From Streptomyces indicus (GTDB lineage Bacteria > Actinomycetota > Actinomycetes > Streptomycetales > Streptomycetaceae), in NCBI RefSeq assembly GCF_900100315.1, contig NZ_FNFF01000019.1, positions 62,001 to 126,000 of the forward strand: a DNA stretch of 64,000 nt, given 5' to 3'. Of the stretch, positions 41,809 to 50,440 are shown in pieces (within the stretch, counting starts at the first letter, position 1; the number at the start of each line of letters is the position of its first letter). A program made the translations under genes and the position numbers. Below the pieces are notes generated by a model. It had not been told where the DNA came from. It saw only the letters and a list, made by a program, of their open reading frames with translations, and made no database searches.

Positions 41809-42734
41809 ACAGGAGAGTGAAGCACAGAGGGTTCCGTGGCGCCGGTAATCCGCGCGGTGAAGACCGCCTCGCCGTCCTGGATGCCGTTCACGGTCTGGCA
41901 CAGGCGGCTCGCAGAAGCAACCTGGGACGGTTCGGCCACGATGATGCACGGCTGGTCGAACTCCACGTAGCGGAAGAAGGAGGCGTCAAAGCCGATCGGC
42001 ACGACCCGCCCGGGGGCCGCTGCTGCCTGGACGGCCTGGCTTGCTGCCTCAAGCAGCACCATGCCCGGTATGTGATCGTGTGGATGGTCGAAAAGCACCC
42101 CGTGCGTGGTGTCGGCCCGCAACCTCCAGTGCCGTTGCCGGCCGGTTGCAGCATCAGGTGATTCGGGAGAGAGCACGACGTCACGAGGGTTGCCGCGGCC
42201 GACCAGGGCAGGTTCCACTGGCGGCCCCACCGGCAGCGCGCGGGCGAAAGCCGTACGGGCATCCGCGTACTCACCGCGCAGTCGGTTGTACAGCGCCGGG
42301 GGGTAGGCGGTGTACCGCAAGCGAGCCGTGCCCACAGGGACACCGTCCCGGAACGCTTCGACGTGCGCAGTCAGACGGAACAAACCCGACCTGCGGGGCG
42401 CGAACGGGGCATGAGTGATCGTCAGGTCCAGTGCCGCAGGTCCGGCGCCGACGGCCAGAGCGCGTGGCGCAAGCGTGCAGGAGATCTCCTCCCAGCCCAT
42501 GCGGTGCCCGGCAGGGACGCCGAGGCCATGCTGACCAGTGACGGCCACCGCCTGACGCACGCTCTCCGTGAACAGCATCAGGCTGTACCGCACCGGAGTC
42601 GGCGTATAGAACGTATGAGAACGCGGCCAGCGCACGGTCGCGGAATGGGTGGAGTCATCCCGCCGGTCCCAGCCGGTAACAAGCACTTCGTCGAGGTTGG
42701 TCTTGCCCACACTGCGCCTGATGTCTGCAAACAT
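41754..42734 (-). CDS. AfsA-family butenolide synthase-like protein, C-terminus supplied by IS
   Basis: A 326-residue member of the AfsA (A-factor biosynthesis, double hot-dog) family. AfsA condenses a beta-ketoacyl thioester with dihydroxyacetone phosphate to start gamma-butyrolactone signals; MmfL of the methylenomycin system makes furans by the same step. Repeat 1 has HTFYTPTPVRYSLMLFTESV, and repeat 2 has DHPHDHIPGMVLLEAASQAV, both family hallmarks. The ATG has GGAGG upstream. Native sequence ends near 41809. The last 18 codons and TAG stop come from the IS end. The gene is divergent from a TetR regulator, the standard afsA/receptor layout, with an operator-like sequence between. Confidence 0.9.
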   Translation of the reverse strand: MFADIRRSVGKTNLDEVLVTGWDRRDDSTHSATVRWPRSHTFYTPTPVRYSLMLFTESVRQAVAVTGQHGLGVPAGHRMGWEEISCTLAPRALAVGAGPAALDLTITHAPFAPRRSGLFRLTAHVEAFRDGVPVGTARLRYTAYPPALYNRLRGEYADARTAFARALPVGPPVEPALVGRGNPRDVVLSPESPDAATGRQRHWRLRADTTHGVLFDHPHDHIPGMVLLEAASQAVQAAAAPGRVVPIGFDASFFRYVEFDQPCIIVAEPSQVASASRLCQTVNGIQDGEAVFTARITGATEPSVLHSPVRAPSTSPDARLVGDRGR

Positions 42735-42807
42735 CCGAGCTACCTCCGAAAGGTGACGTCGCGCGCCTCGAGCGCTGTGGCGGAGCGATCTGCGCGAGCA
42801 GCAGTAA

Positions 42808-42830
42808 CATAGAGACTGTTCTTATTTTTT
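42808..42830 (+). promoter_or_regulatory. operator-like site A between AfsA-like and TetR genes
   Basis: CATAGAGACTGTTCTTATTTTTT lies in the 119-bp gap between the divergent genes. It resembles three further sites at 45052-45075, 45147-45170 and 45171-45194 (shared core ATAGA.A followed by a T-rich half). It is a candidate autoregulatory element for the TetR proteins. Confidence 0.55.
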
Positions 42831-42853
42831 GTCGAGGAGCGAAGGGACCTTCC

Positions 42854-43498
42854 ATGGCGCGCGAGCTGGCGGGCAAACGCGAGATCAAGCAGGAACGTGC
42901 AGGCCGGACACGAGTCCTCATCGCGCGGGCGGCCGCGGAGGTGTTCGCCGAGTACGGGTTCGCCGGCGCGAGCGTGACCAAGATCACGGAACGGGCCGGG
43001 CTGACGCTCGGTGCGCTGTACTTCCACTTCGAAAACAAGGAAGCGCTGGCCCGCGAGATCGTCCGAGGGCAGCCGGAGCGGGTCACTCCCGCCCGCGAGT
43101 CCCAGGGCCTGCAACGTGCCGTCGACATCTCGCTGACCTGGGCACATCAACTGCTTGAAGATCCCTATCTGTTGGCAGGGGCGCGGCTGGTCATGGAACA
43201 GGACTCGTTTGCCGACCCTGACGGCAACTCGCACCAGCAGTGGACGACGGTGTTCGCCGAATCGCTCACCGAGGCGCAACGCCTGCGCGAGGTCCGCGCG
43301 AGCATCGACGTGGAGAACGTGGCGCGGTTGATCGTCCACGCCTGTACCGGCGCGCAGATGCAGACCTACCTGGAAAACGGCCGGCAGGACCTGCCCCTGC
43401 GGGTGGGGGAGATGTGGAGCGTGCTGCTGCCCGCCATCGGCACGCCCAGCGCACTCAGGCGCATCCGGGTCGACGACCCCCGCGAGGTGATGGCATGA
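42854..43498 (+). CDS. TetR-family receptor of the ArpA/ScbR/MmfR type
   Basis: A 214-residue TetR regulator. The helix-turn-helix is ASVTKITERAGLTLGALYFH near residues 38-57, close to that of gamma-butyrolactone receptors. A ligand domain follows, with DSF..., HQQWTTVFAESLTEAQ and a conserved-looking tryptophan-containing helix (QWTTVF, GEMWSVLL). It probably represses itself and the divergent AfsA-like gene until the signal binds. RBS: GAAGGGA. The stop overlaps the ATG of the NmrA-like gene. Confidence 0.92.
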   Translation: MARELAGKREIKQERAGRTRVLIARAAAEVFAEYGFAGASVTKITERAGLTLGALYFHFENKEALAREIVRGQPERVTPARESQGLQRAVDISLTWAHQLLEDPYLLAGARLVMEQDSFADPDGNSHQQWTTVFAESLTEAQRLREVRASIDVENVARLIVHACTGAQMQTYLENGRQDLPLRVGEMWSVLLPAIGTPSALRRIRVDDPREVMA

Positions 43499-44394
43499 GT
43501 CCCCACGCATCCACTGCGCCCGACCGCCCGGAAGTCCCGAAGGTGGTGGTCACCGGGGCCACCGGAGCAGTGGGACGCCATGTGGCCCGGCTCCTGTCCG
43601 AACTAGCAGGCGTATTGCCGACACTCCTGGTGCGCGACACGGCCAAGGCTGCGGCGCTGGGCCTGTCCGGAACCGTCAGCCAGGGCGACTACCGGGACCG
43701 CAACAGCTTGCGCGCGGCCTTCCATGGTGCCGACACCGTCTTCATCGTGACGGCAAACCCGCTGCGCCCCCAGGACGACGAGAGCATCCTTGCCGCGGCG
43801 AGCCAAGCGGGCGTCCGCCACGCCGTAAAGCTCTCCTGGCTGGGCGTCGCCGATCCCGGCGCGGACGACCTGGTCGCCGACTGGAACCGGCGCAGTGAAC
43901 GGGTACTGCACGAGAGCGGAATACCGTGGACCGTCCTGCGCATCCGCACACCGATGTCGAACACGCTGGCCTGGGCGCCCTCGATCCGTGAACACGCCAC
44001 GGTGCAGGCCTTCGGGGGCGGGGCGCGCACGGCCTGTGTCGACCCCCGCGACGTCGCCCAGGCCGCGGTACAGATCCTCACCGAACCCACCCCGCACGCA
44101 GGCGCCACCTACTCGCTGACCGGCCCGCAGGAACTGTCGGCGCGCAGCCAGGCGGCGTTGCTGTCTCAAGCCCTCGGCAAGCAGCTGACATTCATCGACC
44201 TCACGGCCGACCAGGCACGCGCCAGGTGGGCCGACCGGTACGGGGAGCAGATTGCCGACGCCCTCCTTGAAGGCGCCCGGCGCAGGGCCCAAGGAGCCTC
44301 AGCCCGGATCGACCCGACCTTGGAGAAGCTGATCGGCCGACCCCCCGCCACCTTCGCGGCCTGGGCCTCGGACCACACACGCCACTTCTCCTGA
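43495..44394 (+). CDS. NmrA-type NAD(P)-dependent reductase
   Basis: A 299-residue Rossmann-fold protein with VVVTGATGAVGRHVARLLSE near residue 17-36, and the NmrA-like HAVKLSWLGVADPG and WTVLRIRTPMSN. The ATG overlaps the TetR stop (ATGA), so it is co-transcribed with the receptor. In gamma-butyrolactone systems a reductase of this general type acts on the butenolide intermediate or side chain, so a role in signal synthesis is a fair inference. The cofactor and substrate are not proven. Confidence 0.87.
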   Translation: MSPHASTAPDRPEVPKVVVTGATGAVGRHVARLLSELAGVLPTLLVRDTAKAAALGLSGTVSQGDYRDRNSLRAAFHGADTVFIVTANPLRPQDDESILAAASQAGVRHAVKLSWLGVADPGADDLVADWNRRSERVLHESGIPWTVLRIRTPMSNTLAWAPSIREHATVQAFGGGARTACVDPRDVAQAAVQILTEPTPHAGATYSLTGPQELSARSQAALLSQALGKQLTFIDLTADQARARWADRYGEQIADALLEGARRRAQGASARIDPTLEKLIGRPPATFAAWASDHTRHFS

Positions 44395-44422
44395 CCGCCG
44401 TCGGCCGGGGCTCGCGCTCGCT

Positions 44423-45028
44423 CTACCACCTGCTCGAGCCGCCGGCCGCCACTCCGTGAAGGAGCACCTGCCACACCTCCTCCAAGTCACGGCCATGCGG
44501 ACCCGGTTCGCTGTCGGCCTGAGCCAGCTCCGTCATCCCCAGCACCAGGAACCGCGTGAGCAGCACCACCGTGTCCGGGGGAGTGCCCGGACGCAACTCG
44601 CCTTCACAATGGGCCTGTTCGGCCAACCGACGCACATCGGGCATCCATGCGTCATGCCAGTGGTCCTGCCCCAGAACCCGATCCCGGCACAACCGGCTGG
44701 CCGCCCGCACGGCTGCCTCTTCGCGCAGCAGCCGAGCCAGCGCCTGAGTGATGCCGATCACCCTGTGAAGACGGGAGGCGTCCGCGTGGCCTACGGGGGA
44801 GACTGCCCGGGCCACGGCATCCCGGGTGAGCGCTGACCCGCAGCAGTACACGGCCCGGGCCAACGCCAGCTTCGTGGGGAAGTGGAAGGTGAGCGCCCCC
44901 ATCGTGCCCCCTGCTGCCGCACTGATGCGCTGCAGCGAAGTGCCGCCGTATCCGTGCAGCGAGAACTCCTCGGCGGCGGCGTGGAGCAGCCGTTGCCGCG
45001 TCCGCTCGGCCCGCTCCTGACTGACCAT
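44423..45028 (-). CDS. second TetR-family regulator (MmyR/ScbR2-like)
   Basis: A 201-residue TetR protein. The helix-turn-helix is GTSLQRISAAAGGTMGALTF, near residues 29-48, again of the butyrolactone receptor type. The ATG at 45028 (MVSQERAERT) has GGAGG upstream. It faces the NmrA-like gene convergently and is divergent from the MmyB-type activator. An operator-like site lies 24 bp upstream of its start. Pairs of receptor and pseudo-receptor are typical of signal-controlled clusters. Confidence 0.9.
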   Translation of the reverse strand: MVSQERAERTRQRLLHAAAEEFSLHGYGGTSLQRISAAAGGTMGALTFHFPTKLALARAVYCCGSALTRDAVARAVSPVGHADASRLHRVIGITQALARLLREEAAVRAASRLCRDRVLGQDHWHDAWMPDVRRLAEQAHCEGELRPGTPPDTVVLLTRFLVLGMTELAQADSEPGPHGRDLEEVWQVLLHGVAAGGSSRW

Positions 45029-45051
45029 GTGATGTACCGGCCCTCCGGCGT

Positions 45052-45075
45052 TAAAGATAGCGATCGCTTTCATTT
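45052..45075 (-). promoter_or_regulatory. operator-like site B upstream of the second TetR gene
   Basis: TAAAGATAGCGATCGCTTTCATTT contains the self-complementary core AGCGATCGCT and matches sites A, C and D. It lies 24 bp upstream of the TetR start and is well placed to overlap the promoter. Confidence 0.55.
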
Positions 45076-45146
45076 ATCCGTGGGGCGCCCTCCGATGCAA
45101 GTCAGTGGCCGGATCGCCTACCCGTGGCGGCTCGCGGGCGATGAAA

Positions 45147-45194
45147 CATAGAGAACGCTCTCTTTCGCTTGAAAAAAAAATAACGCTATCTATG
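45147..45194. promoter_or_regulatory. paired inverted operator-like sites C and D upstream of the MmyB-type gene
   Basis: Site C (45147-45170) reads CATAGAGAACGCTCTCTTTC on the plus strand, with five-base arms AGAGA/TCTCT. Site D (45171-45194) reads CATAGATAGCGTTATTTTTT on the minus strand. They abut each other head to head through an A9 run, 59 bp before the activator start. They share their core with sites A and B. Confidence 0.55.
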
Positions 45195-45252
45195 ATGATG
45201 GAGGTCTCGTGCCGGGAGGGGCGCGGGGTGCCCTACACGTTCACTCAGGAGG

Positions 45253-46122
45253 ATGGCCTTGCCAGTCACCAACCAGGAGCGACGAGTTGCCAGTCCGGTA
45301 GAGCTGAGATTCGCCGAACTCGGTGACTTCCTCGCTGCACGACGCGCAGAGATCACCCCTGAACAGGTCGGCCTGCCGGGCGGTGGCACACGTCGGCTGC
45401 CCGGACTGCGCCGCGAGGAGGTGGCCATGCTCGCTGGCATCGGCGCCTCCTGGTACACCTGGATCGAGCAGGGCAGGGCGAAGAACGTCTCCCCGGAGAT
45501 CCTGGGGGCGGTCGCTCACGTCCTGAAACTGGACGAGGCGCAGTGCCGCTACGTGATGCGCCTGGCCGGTTATGCGCCGCCCCGACGCCCCCGGCCCGTG
45601 GCAGAGTCCGGCCGACGGCTGTGCGCCACGGTGGTCGACGGCTTTCTGCCGGGCCCGGCCTACGTCATCGACCGCTACTGGGATGTCGTTGCGGCGAACC
45701 AGGCGGCAGTGGACCTCCTGGGCCTTGACGGACCGCATCCCAACTACCTGGAGATGCTGTTCCTCGATCCGCTGGCGGCAAGCCGGTTTCCCTGCTGGAG
45801 CCGCGACGCCGCCGACGCGGTATCCCAGTTCCGGGCCCAAAGCGGCGAGTTCCTGGGGGACCCCAGGCTCACTGCGCTGGTGGGACACCTGGGCGAGGGC
45901 AGCAGGATCTTCGCCGACCTGTGGACCGAGCACCGCGTCAGCGACGCTGCGGGGCAGGGACTGGTGGTGCGCCACCCCGGGCTGGGACAGGTCTCCTTCA
46001 CCCAGATCCGTCTTGATCTCGCCCTCTGCCCAGGGCACCAGCTGATCCTGCTCAGCCCTCACGGGGGCGGCGCAGCCGACCAGCCCGCACCCCTTGCACG
46101 TTCCGTCGGCGTGCCGGCCTGA
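45253..46122 (+). CDS. MmyB-type helix-turn-helix activator
   Basis: A 289-residue regulator. The N-terminal XRE helix-turn-helix lies about residues 25-95 (LPGLRREEVAMLAGIGASWY, then TWIEQGRAKNVSPEILG). The C-terminal MmyB-like ligand-binding domain covers about 110-275 (DRYWDVVAANQAAVDLLG). MmyB is the pathway activator of methylenomycin biosynthesis. The start has CAGGAGG upstream. The position, after two TetR genes and before the exporter and biosynthetic genes, suggests it is the cluster activator whose promoter the TetR proteins repress. Confidence 0.9.
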   Translation: MALPVTNQERRVASPVELRFAELGDFLAARRAEITPEQVGLPGGGTRRLPGLRREEVAMLAGIGASWYTWIEQGRAKNVSPEILGAVAHVLKLDEAQCRYVMRLAGYAPPRRPRPVAESGRRLCATVVDGFLPGPAYVIDRYWDVVAANQAAVDLLGLDGPHPNYLEMLFLDPLAASRFPCWSRDAADAVSQFRAQSGEFLGDPRLTALVGHLGEGSRIFADLWTEHRVSDAAGQGLVVRHPGLGQVSFTQIRLDLALCPGHQLILLSPHGGGAADQPAPLARSVGVPA

Positions 46123-46290
46123 CGCCCGCACCGCCGGCCGGACGCGGGGCTGAGGGCGTGCAGTGCACGAGCTCACCCGCAGCGCCGTGCCGTTCCCGAA
46201 AACCCCGCCGGACACGACCCGAACGCCTGCCTGCCTCTTGGCCGGCGGATCGGACCGGTTTCTCCAACCCAACCAGAAAGATACGGACTT

Positions 46291-47742
46291 ATGACCTCGT
46301 CGGGCTCCACACGCCGCCAGGGGCTGATCCTCGCGGCCCTGGCACTGGCGCAGTTGATCATCGCACTCGACTACAGCATCGTGTTCGTCGCACTGCCGGA
46401 CATCGGCAACGGTGTCGGCTTCTCGGAGCAGCAACTGCAGTGGGTGATCGGTTCTTACGCCGTCGCCTTCGGTGGCTTCTTGCTCCTTGGCGGACGCATG
46501 GCCGACCTCGTCGGACGCCGCAGGATGTTCTTCACCGGCCTCGCCCTCTACGCCATTGCATCCATCATCGGCGGTCTCGCCACAACCCCCGGAGTCCTGG
46601 TAGGGGCCCGAGGGCTGCAAGGCATCGGCGGCGCCTTCCTCGCACCCGCCACCTTGTCCCTGCTCACCACCACGTTCGCCGAGGGCAAGGAGCGCAATCG
46701 CGCCCTCGGCGTGTGGGGCGCAACCGGCAGCAGCGGCATGGTCGTCGGCTCGCTGCTCGGAGGCGTTCTCACCCAGGCCTTCGGCTGGGCCGCGACCTTC
46801 TACGTCAACGTTCCGCTGGCCGCAGGCGTCGCCCTGCTCGCGCTGCGCGCCATCCCCGCAGACCCGCCGACCGCGCGCCGTCAGGGCTTCGACCTGCCAG
46901 GCGGCATCACCGTCACCGCCGGCGCCCTCCTGCTCGTCTTCGGACTCGTCCAGGGCCCGGAATCCGGCTGGACCGCACCCTCCACCGTGATCAGCTTCAT
47001 CGCCGCGGTCGCCCTCATCGCGGCGTTCATCATCATCGAGTCCCGGACCGCCGACCCGCTGGTCCCCCTGCGCGTCTTCTCCTACAACAGCCTGCGCCTC
47101 GGCTCGCTGATCACTTTCATGTTCATGGCCACCTTCGGCGCCAGTGCGTACTTCCTCACGCTCGCACTGCAGACTGTGCGCGACTGGAACGCCCTGGCCA
47201 CCGGCCTCGCCTTCATCCTGCCGTGCGCCTGCGTGCTCGTCGGCTCCATGATCGGAGGCAAGCTGGCGACCTCGCACGGCGTGCGCGCCACCCTGATCCT
47301 AGGGCTGGTCGTGGGAGCCGTCGGCACAGCACTGTTCGCGGCCTTCCTGGGAGACGGCTCCACGTACGCGCAAATGGCTCCCGGCATCGTGGTCTTCTCG
47401 CTGGCCCAGGGCGTCATCTGGACGGCCATGTTCTCTGCGGCGACCGCAGGTGTCGAAGAGAAACTGCAGGGCCTCGCCTCCGGCCTCGCCACCAGCGGGC
47501 AGCAAGTGGGTGCAGCCGTCGGCCTCGCCGTCCTGGTCGCGGTCTCCAACGGCGTAGCCGGCTCCCACCCCGACAAGGCGCACCTGTCCGACGGTCTCCA
47601 AGCCGCCACCTACACATCGGCAGCCCTGATCCTGCTCACTGTCCTCATCGCGCTGGGCCTGCGCAAGCCTGCCCAGGACACGCAGAACACCCAGACTGCC
47701 ACTGCGACGGAGCCCCGCAGCCGAGCAGGCGAAACCGTCTGA
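46291..47742 (+). CDS. DHA2-type MFS drug exporter
   Basis: A 483-residue major facilitator protein with about 14 membrane helices. The motif GGRMADLVGRRRMF in the loop between helices 2 and 3 and the drug-antiporter motif region GAFLAPATLSLL and GSLLGGVL are visible. The DHA2 family includes the methylenomycin resistance protein Mmr. It probably exports the cluster product and confers self-resistance. It follows the MmyB-type gene by 168 bp. Confidence 0.9.
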   Translation: MTSSGSTRRQGLILAALALAQLIIALDYSIVFVALPDIGNGVGFSEQQLQWVIGSYAVAFGGFLLLGGRMADLVGRRRMFFTGLALYAIASIIGGLATTPGVLVGARGLQGIGGAFLAPATLSLLTTTFAEGKERNRALGVWGATGSSGMVVGSLLGGVLTQAFGWAATFYVNVPLAAGVALLALRAIPADPPTARRQGFDLPGGITVTAGALLLVFGLVQGPESGWTAPSTVISFIAAVALIAAFIIIESRTADPLVPLRVFSYNSLRLGSLITFMFMATFGASAYFLTLALQTVRDWNALATGLAFILPCACVLVGSMIGGKLATSHGVRATLILGLVVGAVGTALFAAFLGDGSTYAQMAPGIVVFSLAQGVIWTAMFSAATAGVEEKLQGLASGLATSGQQVGAAVGLAVLVAVSNGVAGSHPDKAHLSDGLQAATYTSAALILLTVLIALGLRKPAQDTQNTQTATATEPRSRAGETV

Positions 47743-47766
47743 GCTGCTCAACTGCTGCGCACACAT

Positions 47767-47810
47767 AGGGAAGTCGGGCCGCCTGAATCGGCAGCGGCCC
47801 GACATTCCCT
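47767..47810 (+). terminator. terminator after the exporter gene
   Basis: The ten-base arms GTCGGGCCGC (47773-47782) and GCGGCCCGAC (47794-47803) pair perfectly, and outer AGGGAA and TTCCCT extend the stem with one bulge. It lies 30 bp after the exporter stop. Confidence 0.75.
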
Positions 47811-47813
47811 GTG

Positions 47814-48314
47814 CACGACACCGCCGCCACGCATCCGTCCCCGGCCACAGAACAGACCGCCATGCTTCGCTCCCAGCCGGTGCAGCCGCATCAGGGCCGC
47901 GCGGCGCCTGCTCGCGGATTAACGGGACAAAGCACGCGTTGCGAACCAGACCTGGAGCTCGGCGCCTCTCTGACGACAGCGTCATCGATGCGACCAAAGC
48001 CCAGCGCGCCGACTGGTCAACAGCGTCGTCCCCACGCGACGCACCTCGGGCGGACGGCAGCAGGGCGCCTCAAGACTGATGGAGCCAGCATCAGCCAGCG
48101 CAGGGCCAGGCCGTGCCCTTCGGTGTGTGGGCACGGGCACGTGATCTCATCCACCGAAACTTCTTGGAAGACAGATCCGGCACTGAGAAATCAGTGCCGG
48201 ATCCTTTTACTTTAGGCCTGTTGCCCGCGGCAACACCATCCCTGGTGATGCTGTCGGCGAAGCCGGTGACATTGAAGTCTGGGGCGCTCATAAGGCCGCT
48301 GCAATAGTTGCCTC
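47814..48314. other. gene-free region, possible small RNA or decayed gene
   Basis: About 500 bp between the exporter terminator and the HAD gene. No frame has coding character. It contains its own strong terminator (48174-48203), so a short non-coding transcript or a decayed gene is possible. The promoter of the biosynthetic operon is expected in the last 100 bp. Confidence 0.45.
48174..48203 (+). terminator. strong terminator with GAAA tetraloop
   Basis: A perfect 13-bp stem (48174-48186 with 48191-48203) closed by GAAA and followed by CTTTTACTTTA. This is the best textbook intrinsic terminator in the window. No coding sequence ends upstream of it within 360 bp. Confidence 0.9.
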
Positions 48315-49046
48315 ATGAGCCGAAATTCTGTGCGAGCTGCCTTTTTTGACGTGGATGGCACCCTGACTTCCCCGTCGAGCATGCTCCGTTTCCTTGCCTT
48401 CTATTGCGAAGCCATGGGGCGCTCACGACGCGAATTCCAGGAGCAGACAAGCGAACTCAGGGCCATGGCTGCAATCGGCTGCGGCCGCGAGGCCATCCAC
48501 CGCGCCTACTTCGCAAACCTCCAGGGCCTTGACGTCGGTACGGTAAGCGCTGTTGCACAGAGTTGGTTCGCAGCAGAAACAGCCTCCGGGGCCTACTACC
48601 ACGCGCCAACGGTGGACCGACTGCGCCGTCACCAGCAGCGTGGTGACCACATCGCCATCCTGTCGGGCTCCTTCCCAGCGCTCGTGCTCCCGATGGCTCG
48701 AGATCTGGGCGTCGAGGATGTCCAGTGCACCCAGCCTGAGATGATCCACGGGCGCTACACCGGAGGGTTCGAGGGTGCACCGCTGATCGGCCCCGCCAAG
48801 GGAGCCGCCGCGAGACGGGCAGCCCTCCGCGCCGGCCTCGACCCCGGCAACTGCGCCGCCTACGCAGACCACCTCTCCGACCTGCCGATGCTCGAAGCGG
48901 TTGGCAAGGCCTACGTCGTCGGCGGTGGCACGGCACTGCGTGCACTGGCGCGTGCCCGTGGATGGCGCCTCCTGGACGGCCCGCCCGAACAACCCACACC
49001 GCACCAGCAGGCCGGCATGGCCATGGCTCCCCGGCTCGCTGTTTGA
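48315..49046 (+). CDS. HAD-IB family phosphatase
   Basis: A 243-residue phosphatase of the HAD-IB group (SerB-like). All four motifs are present: FFDVDGTLT with both aspartates at the N-terminus, ILSGSF, the lysine in GPAKGAA, and YADHLSDLPML. A phosphatase step follows AfsA/MmfL condensation in butenolide pathways, where it removes phosphate from the butenolide, and MmfP of methylenomycin plays this part; that role here is inference. It opens the main biosynthetic operon; the next gene starts 44 bp downstream. Confidence 0.9.
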   Translation: MSRNSVRAAFFDVDGTLTSPSSMLRFLAFYCEAMGRSRREFQEQTSELRAMAAIGCGREAIHRAYFANLQGLDVGTVSAVAQSWFAAETASGAYYHAPTVDRLRRHQQRGDHIAILSGSFPALVLPMARDLGVEDVQCTQPEMIHGRYTGGFEGAPLIGPAKGAAARRAALRAGLDPGNCAAYADHLSDLPMLEAVGKAYVVGGGTALRALARARGWRLLDGPPEQPTPHQQAGMAMAPRLAV

Positions 49047-49090
49047 CCGATCCTCCTACTCGTTGGCCTGTTACCCCAAACGGAGGGCAC

Positions 49091-50440
49091 ATGACTGCCT
49101 GGTTCATTGAACGGATGCACAGCTTCAGTTCCGCTGACGCAATCATCTTCGACGGCACAACACACAGCTATGCCGACCTGCTCGAGGCGATCTCGCGCTG
49201 GGATTCCTTCCTCGACGCGCAGGACGTGCGTGCCGGGCAGGTCGTCGCTCTCGAGGGGCCCAGCGGCGTGGAGTCCTGTGCGGGGCTGCTTGCGCTCATG
49301 GCGCGTGGCGCCATCGTCGTTCCGCTGACGCCGCTGCCCGATGCCAAACGGGCCGAGTTCCACGAGATCGCACAGGTCGAGGCCACGATCGAAGTGAACA
49401 GTGCGCCGTCCGAACGTCCGCAACTGCGGCGCACCGGCCGGACCGCACACCACGACTTGTACCGCCGACTGCGCAGCGCGAAGGCCCCTGGCCTGGTGCT
49501 GTTCAGCTCGGGAACCACGGGGCGCAGCAAGGCCACGGTGCTGAACTTCGCGAAGATGCTCAGCAAGTACGGCGAACCGCGACGAGCCAAGCGCACCCTG
49601 GGGTTCCTGAGCCTCGATCACATTGGAGGCATCAACACCCTCCTGCACACCCTCAGCCAGGGCGGGGCGCTCGTCACCATTCTCGAGAGAAGCCCCGAAT
49701 CGGTCTGCGCCGCGATTGCCGCACATCGGATCCAGGTTCTGCCGACCACGCCCACCTTCCTCAACATGCTGCTCATCTCCGGGGCACACACCCGGCACGA
49801 CTTGAGCTCACTGCAACTGATCACCTACGGAACCGAACCAATGCCCCTGGGGGTCCTTCAGCGCCTCAACGCGGCCCTGCCCGACGTGCGCCTCAAGCAG
49901 ACCTACGGACTGTCCGAACTCGGCATCCTGTCCACGAAGTCCCGGGACAACAACAGCCTCTGGGTCAAGCTCGGCGGCGAGGGATTCGACTATCAGATCC
50001 GTGACGGAATCCTCTGGATCCGCTCCGACATCGCCATGCTCGGGTATTTGAACGCACCCGCGCCCTTCGATGAGGACGGATACTTCAACACACAAGACGC
50101 GGTCGAGGTCGACGGTGATTACGTGCGCATACTCGGGCGTAAATCCGAAGTCATCAACGTCGCGGGGGAGAAGGTCTATCCCAGCGAGGTTGAGAATGTT
50201 CTGCTGGAAATGGACATCGTCGCCGATGCCACGGTGTCCGGGCGCCATAGCCACATCACCGGGCAGGTGGTTCAGGCCACTGTGAAACTGACCCGACCGC
50301 TCGACGAGCGTGAGGCGGCCCGACAGGTGCGGCGGTACTGCAGCGAGCGCCTCCAGGCGTACAAGGTGCCGCTTCTCGTTGAGGTCTCCCAGCGCGATCA
50401 GCACTCGCAGCGCTTCAAGAAGACCAGGAGCGCGGCATGA
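49091..50440 (+). CDS. acyl-AMP ligase (class I adenylate-forming enzyme)
   Basis: A 449-residue ANL-superfamily enzyme, expected to activate a carboxylic acid with ATP and pass it to an acyl carrier protein or CoA. Motifs in order are LVLFSSGTTGRSK (P-loop, about residue 135), QTYGLSELG (A5), NTQDAVEVDGDYVRILGRKS (A7-A8) and a C-terminal RFKKTRS with the A10 lysine region. It is shorter than typical family members (500-600), mainly in the N-terminal lobe. GGAGGG precedes the ATG. The downstream ACP genes are likely acceptors. Confidence 0.9.
   Translation: MTAWFIERMHSFSSADAIIFDGTTHSYADLLEAISRWDSFLDAQDVRAGQVVALEGPSGVESCAGLLALMARGAIVVPLTPLPDAKRAEFHEIAQVEATIEVNSAPSERPQLRRTGRTAHHDLYRRLRSAKAPGLVLFSSGTTGRSKATVLNFAKMLSKYGEPRRAKRTLGFLSLDHIGGINTLLHTLSQGGALVTILERSPESVCAAIAAHRIQVLPTTPTFLNMLLISGAHTRHDLSSLQLITYGTEPMPLGVLQRLNAALPDVRLKQTYGLSELGILSTKSRDNNSLWVKLGGEGFDYQIRDGILWIRSDIAMLGYLNAPAPFDEDGYFNTQDAVEVDGDYVRILGRKSEVINVAGEKVYPSEVENVLLEMDIVADATVSGRHSHITGQVVQATVKLTRPLDEREAARQVRRYCSERLQAYKVPLLVEVSQRDQHSQRFKKTRSAA

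Noticed and set aside
45241..47277. 678-residue minus-strand frame opposite the MmyB-type and exporter genes
   Set aside because: No motifs, and opposite two genes with clear families.
48962..49090. Upstream in-frame extension of the acyl-AMP ligase
   Set aside because: It overlaps the HAD gene; the ATG at 49091 with GGAGGG fits much better.
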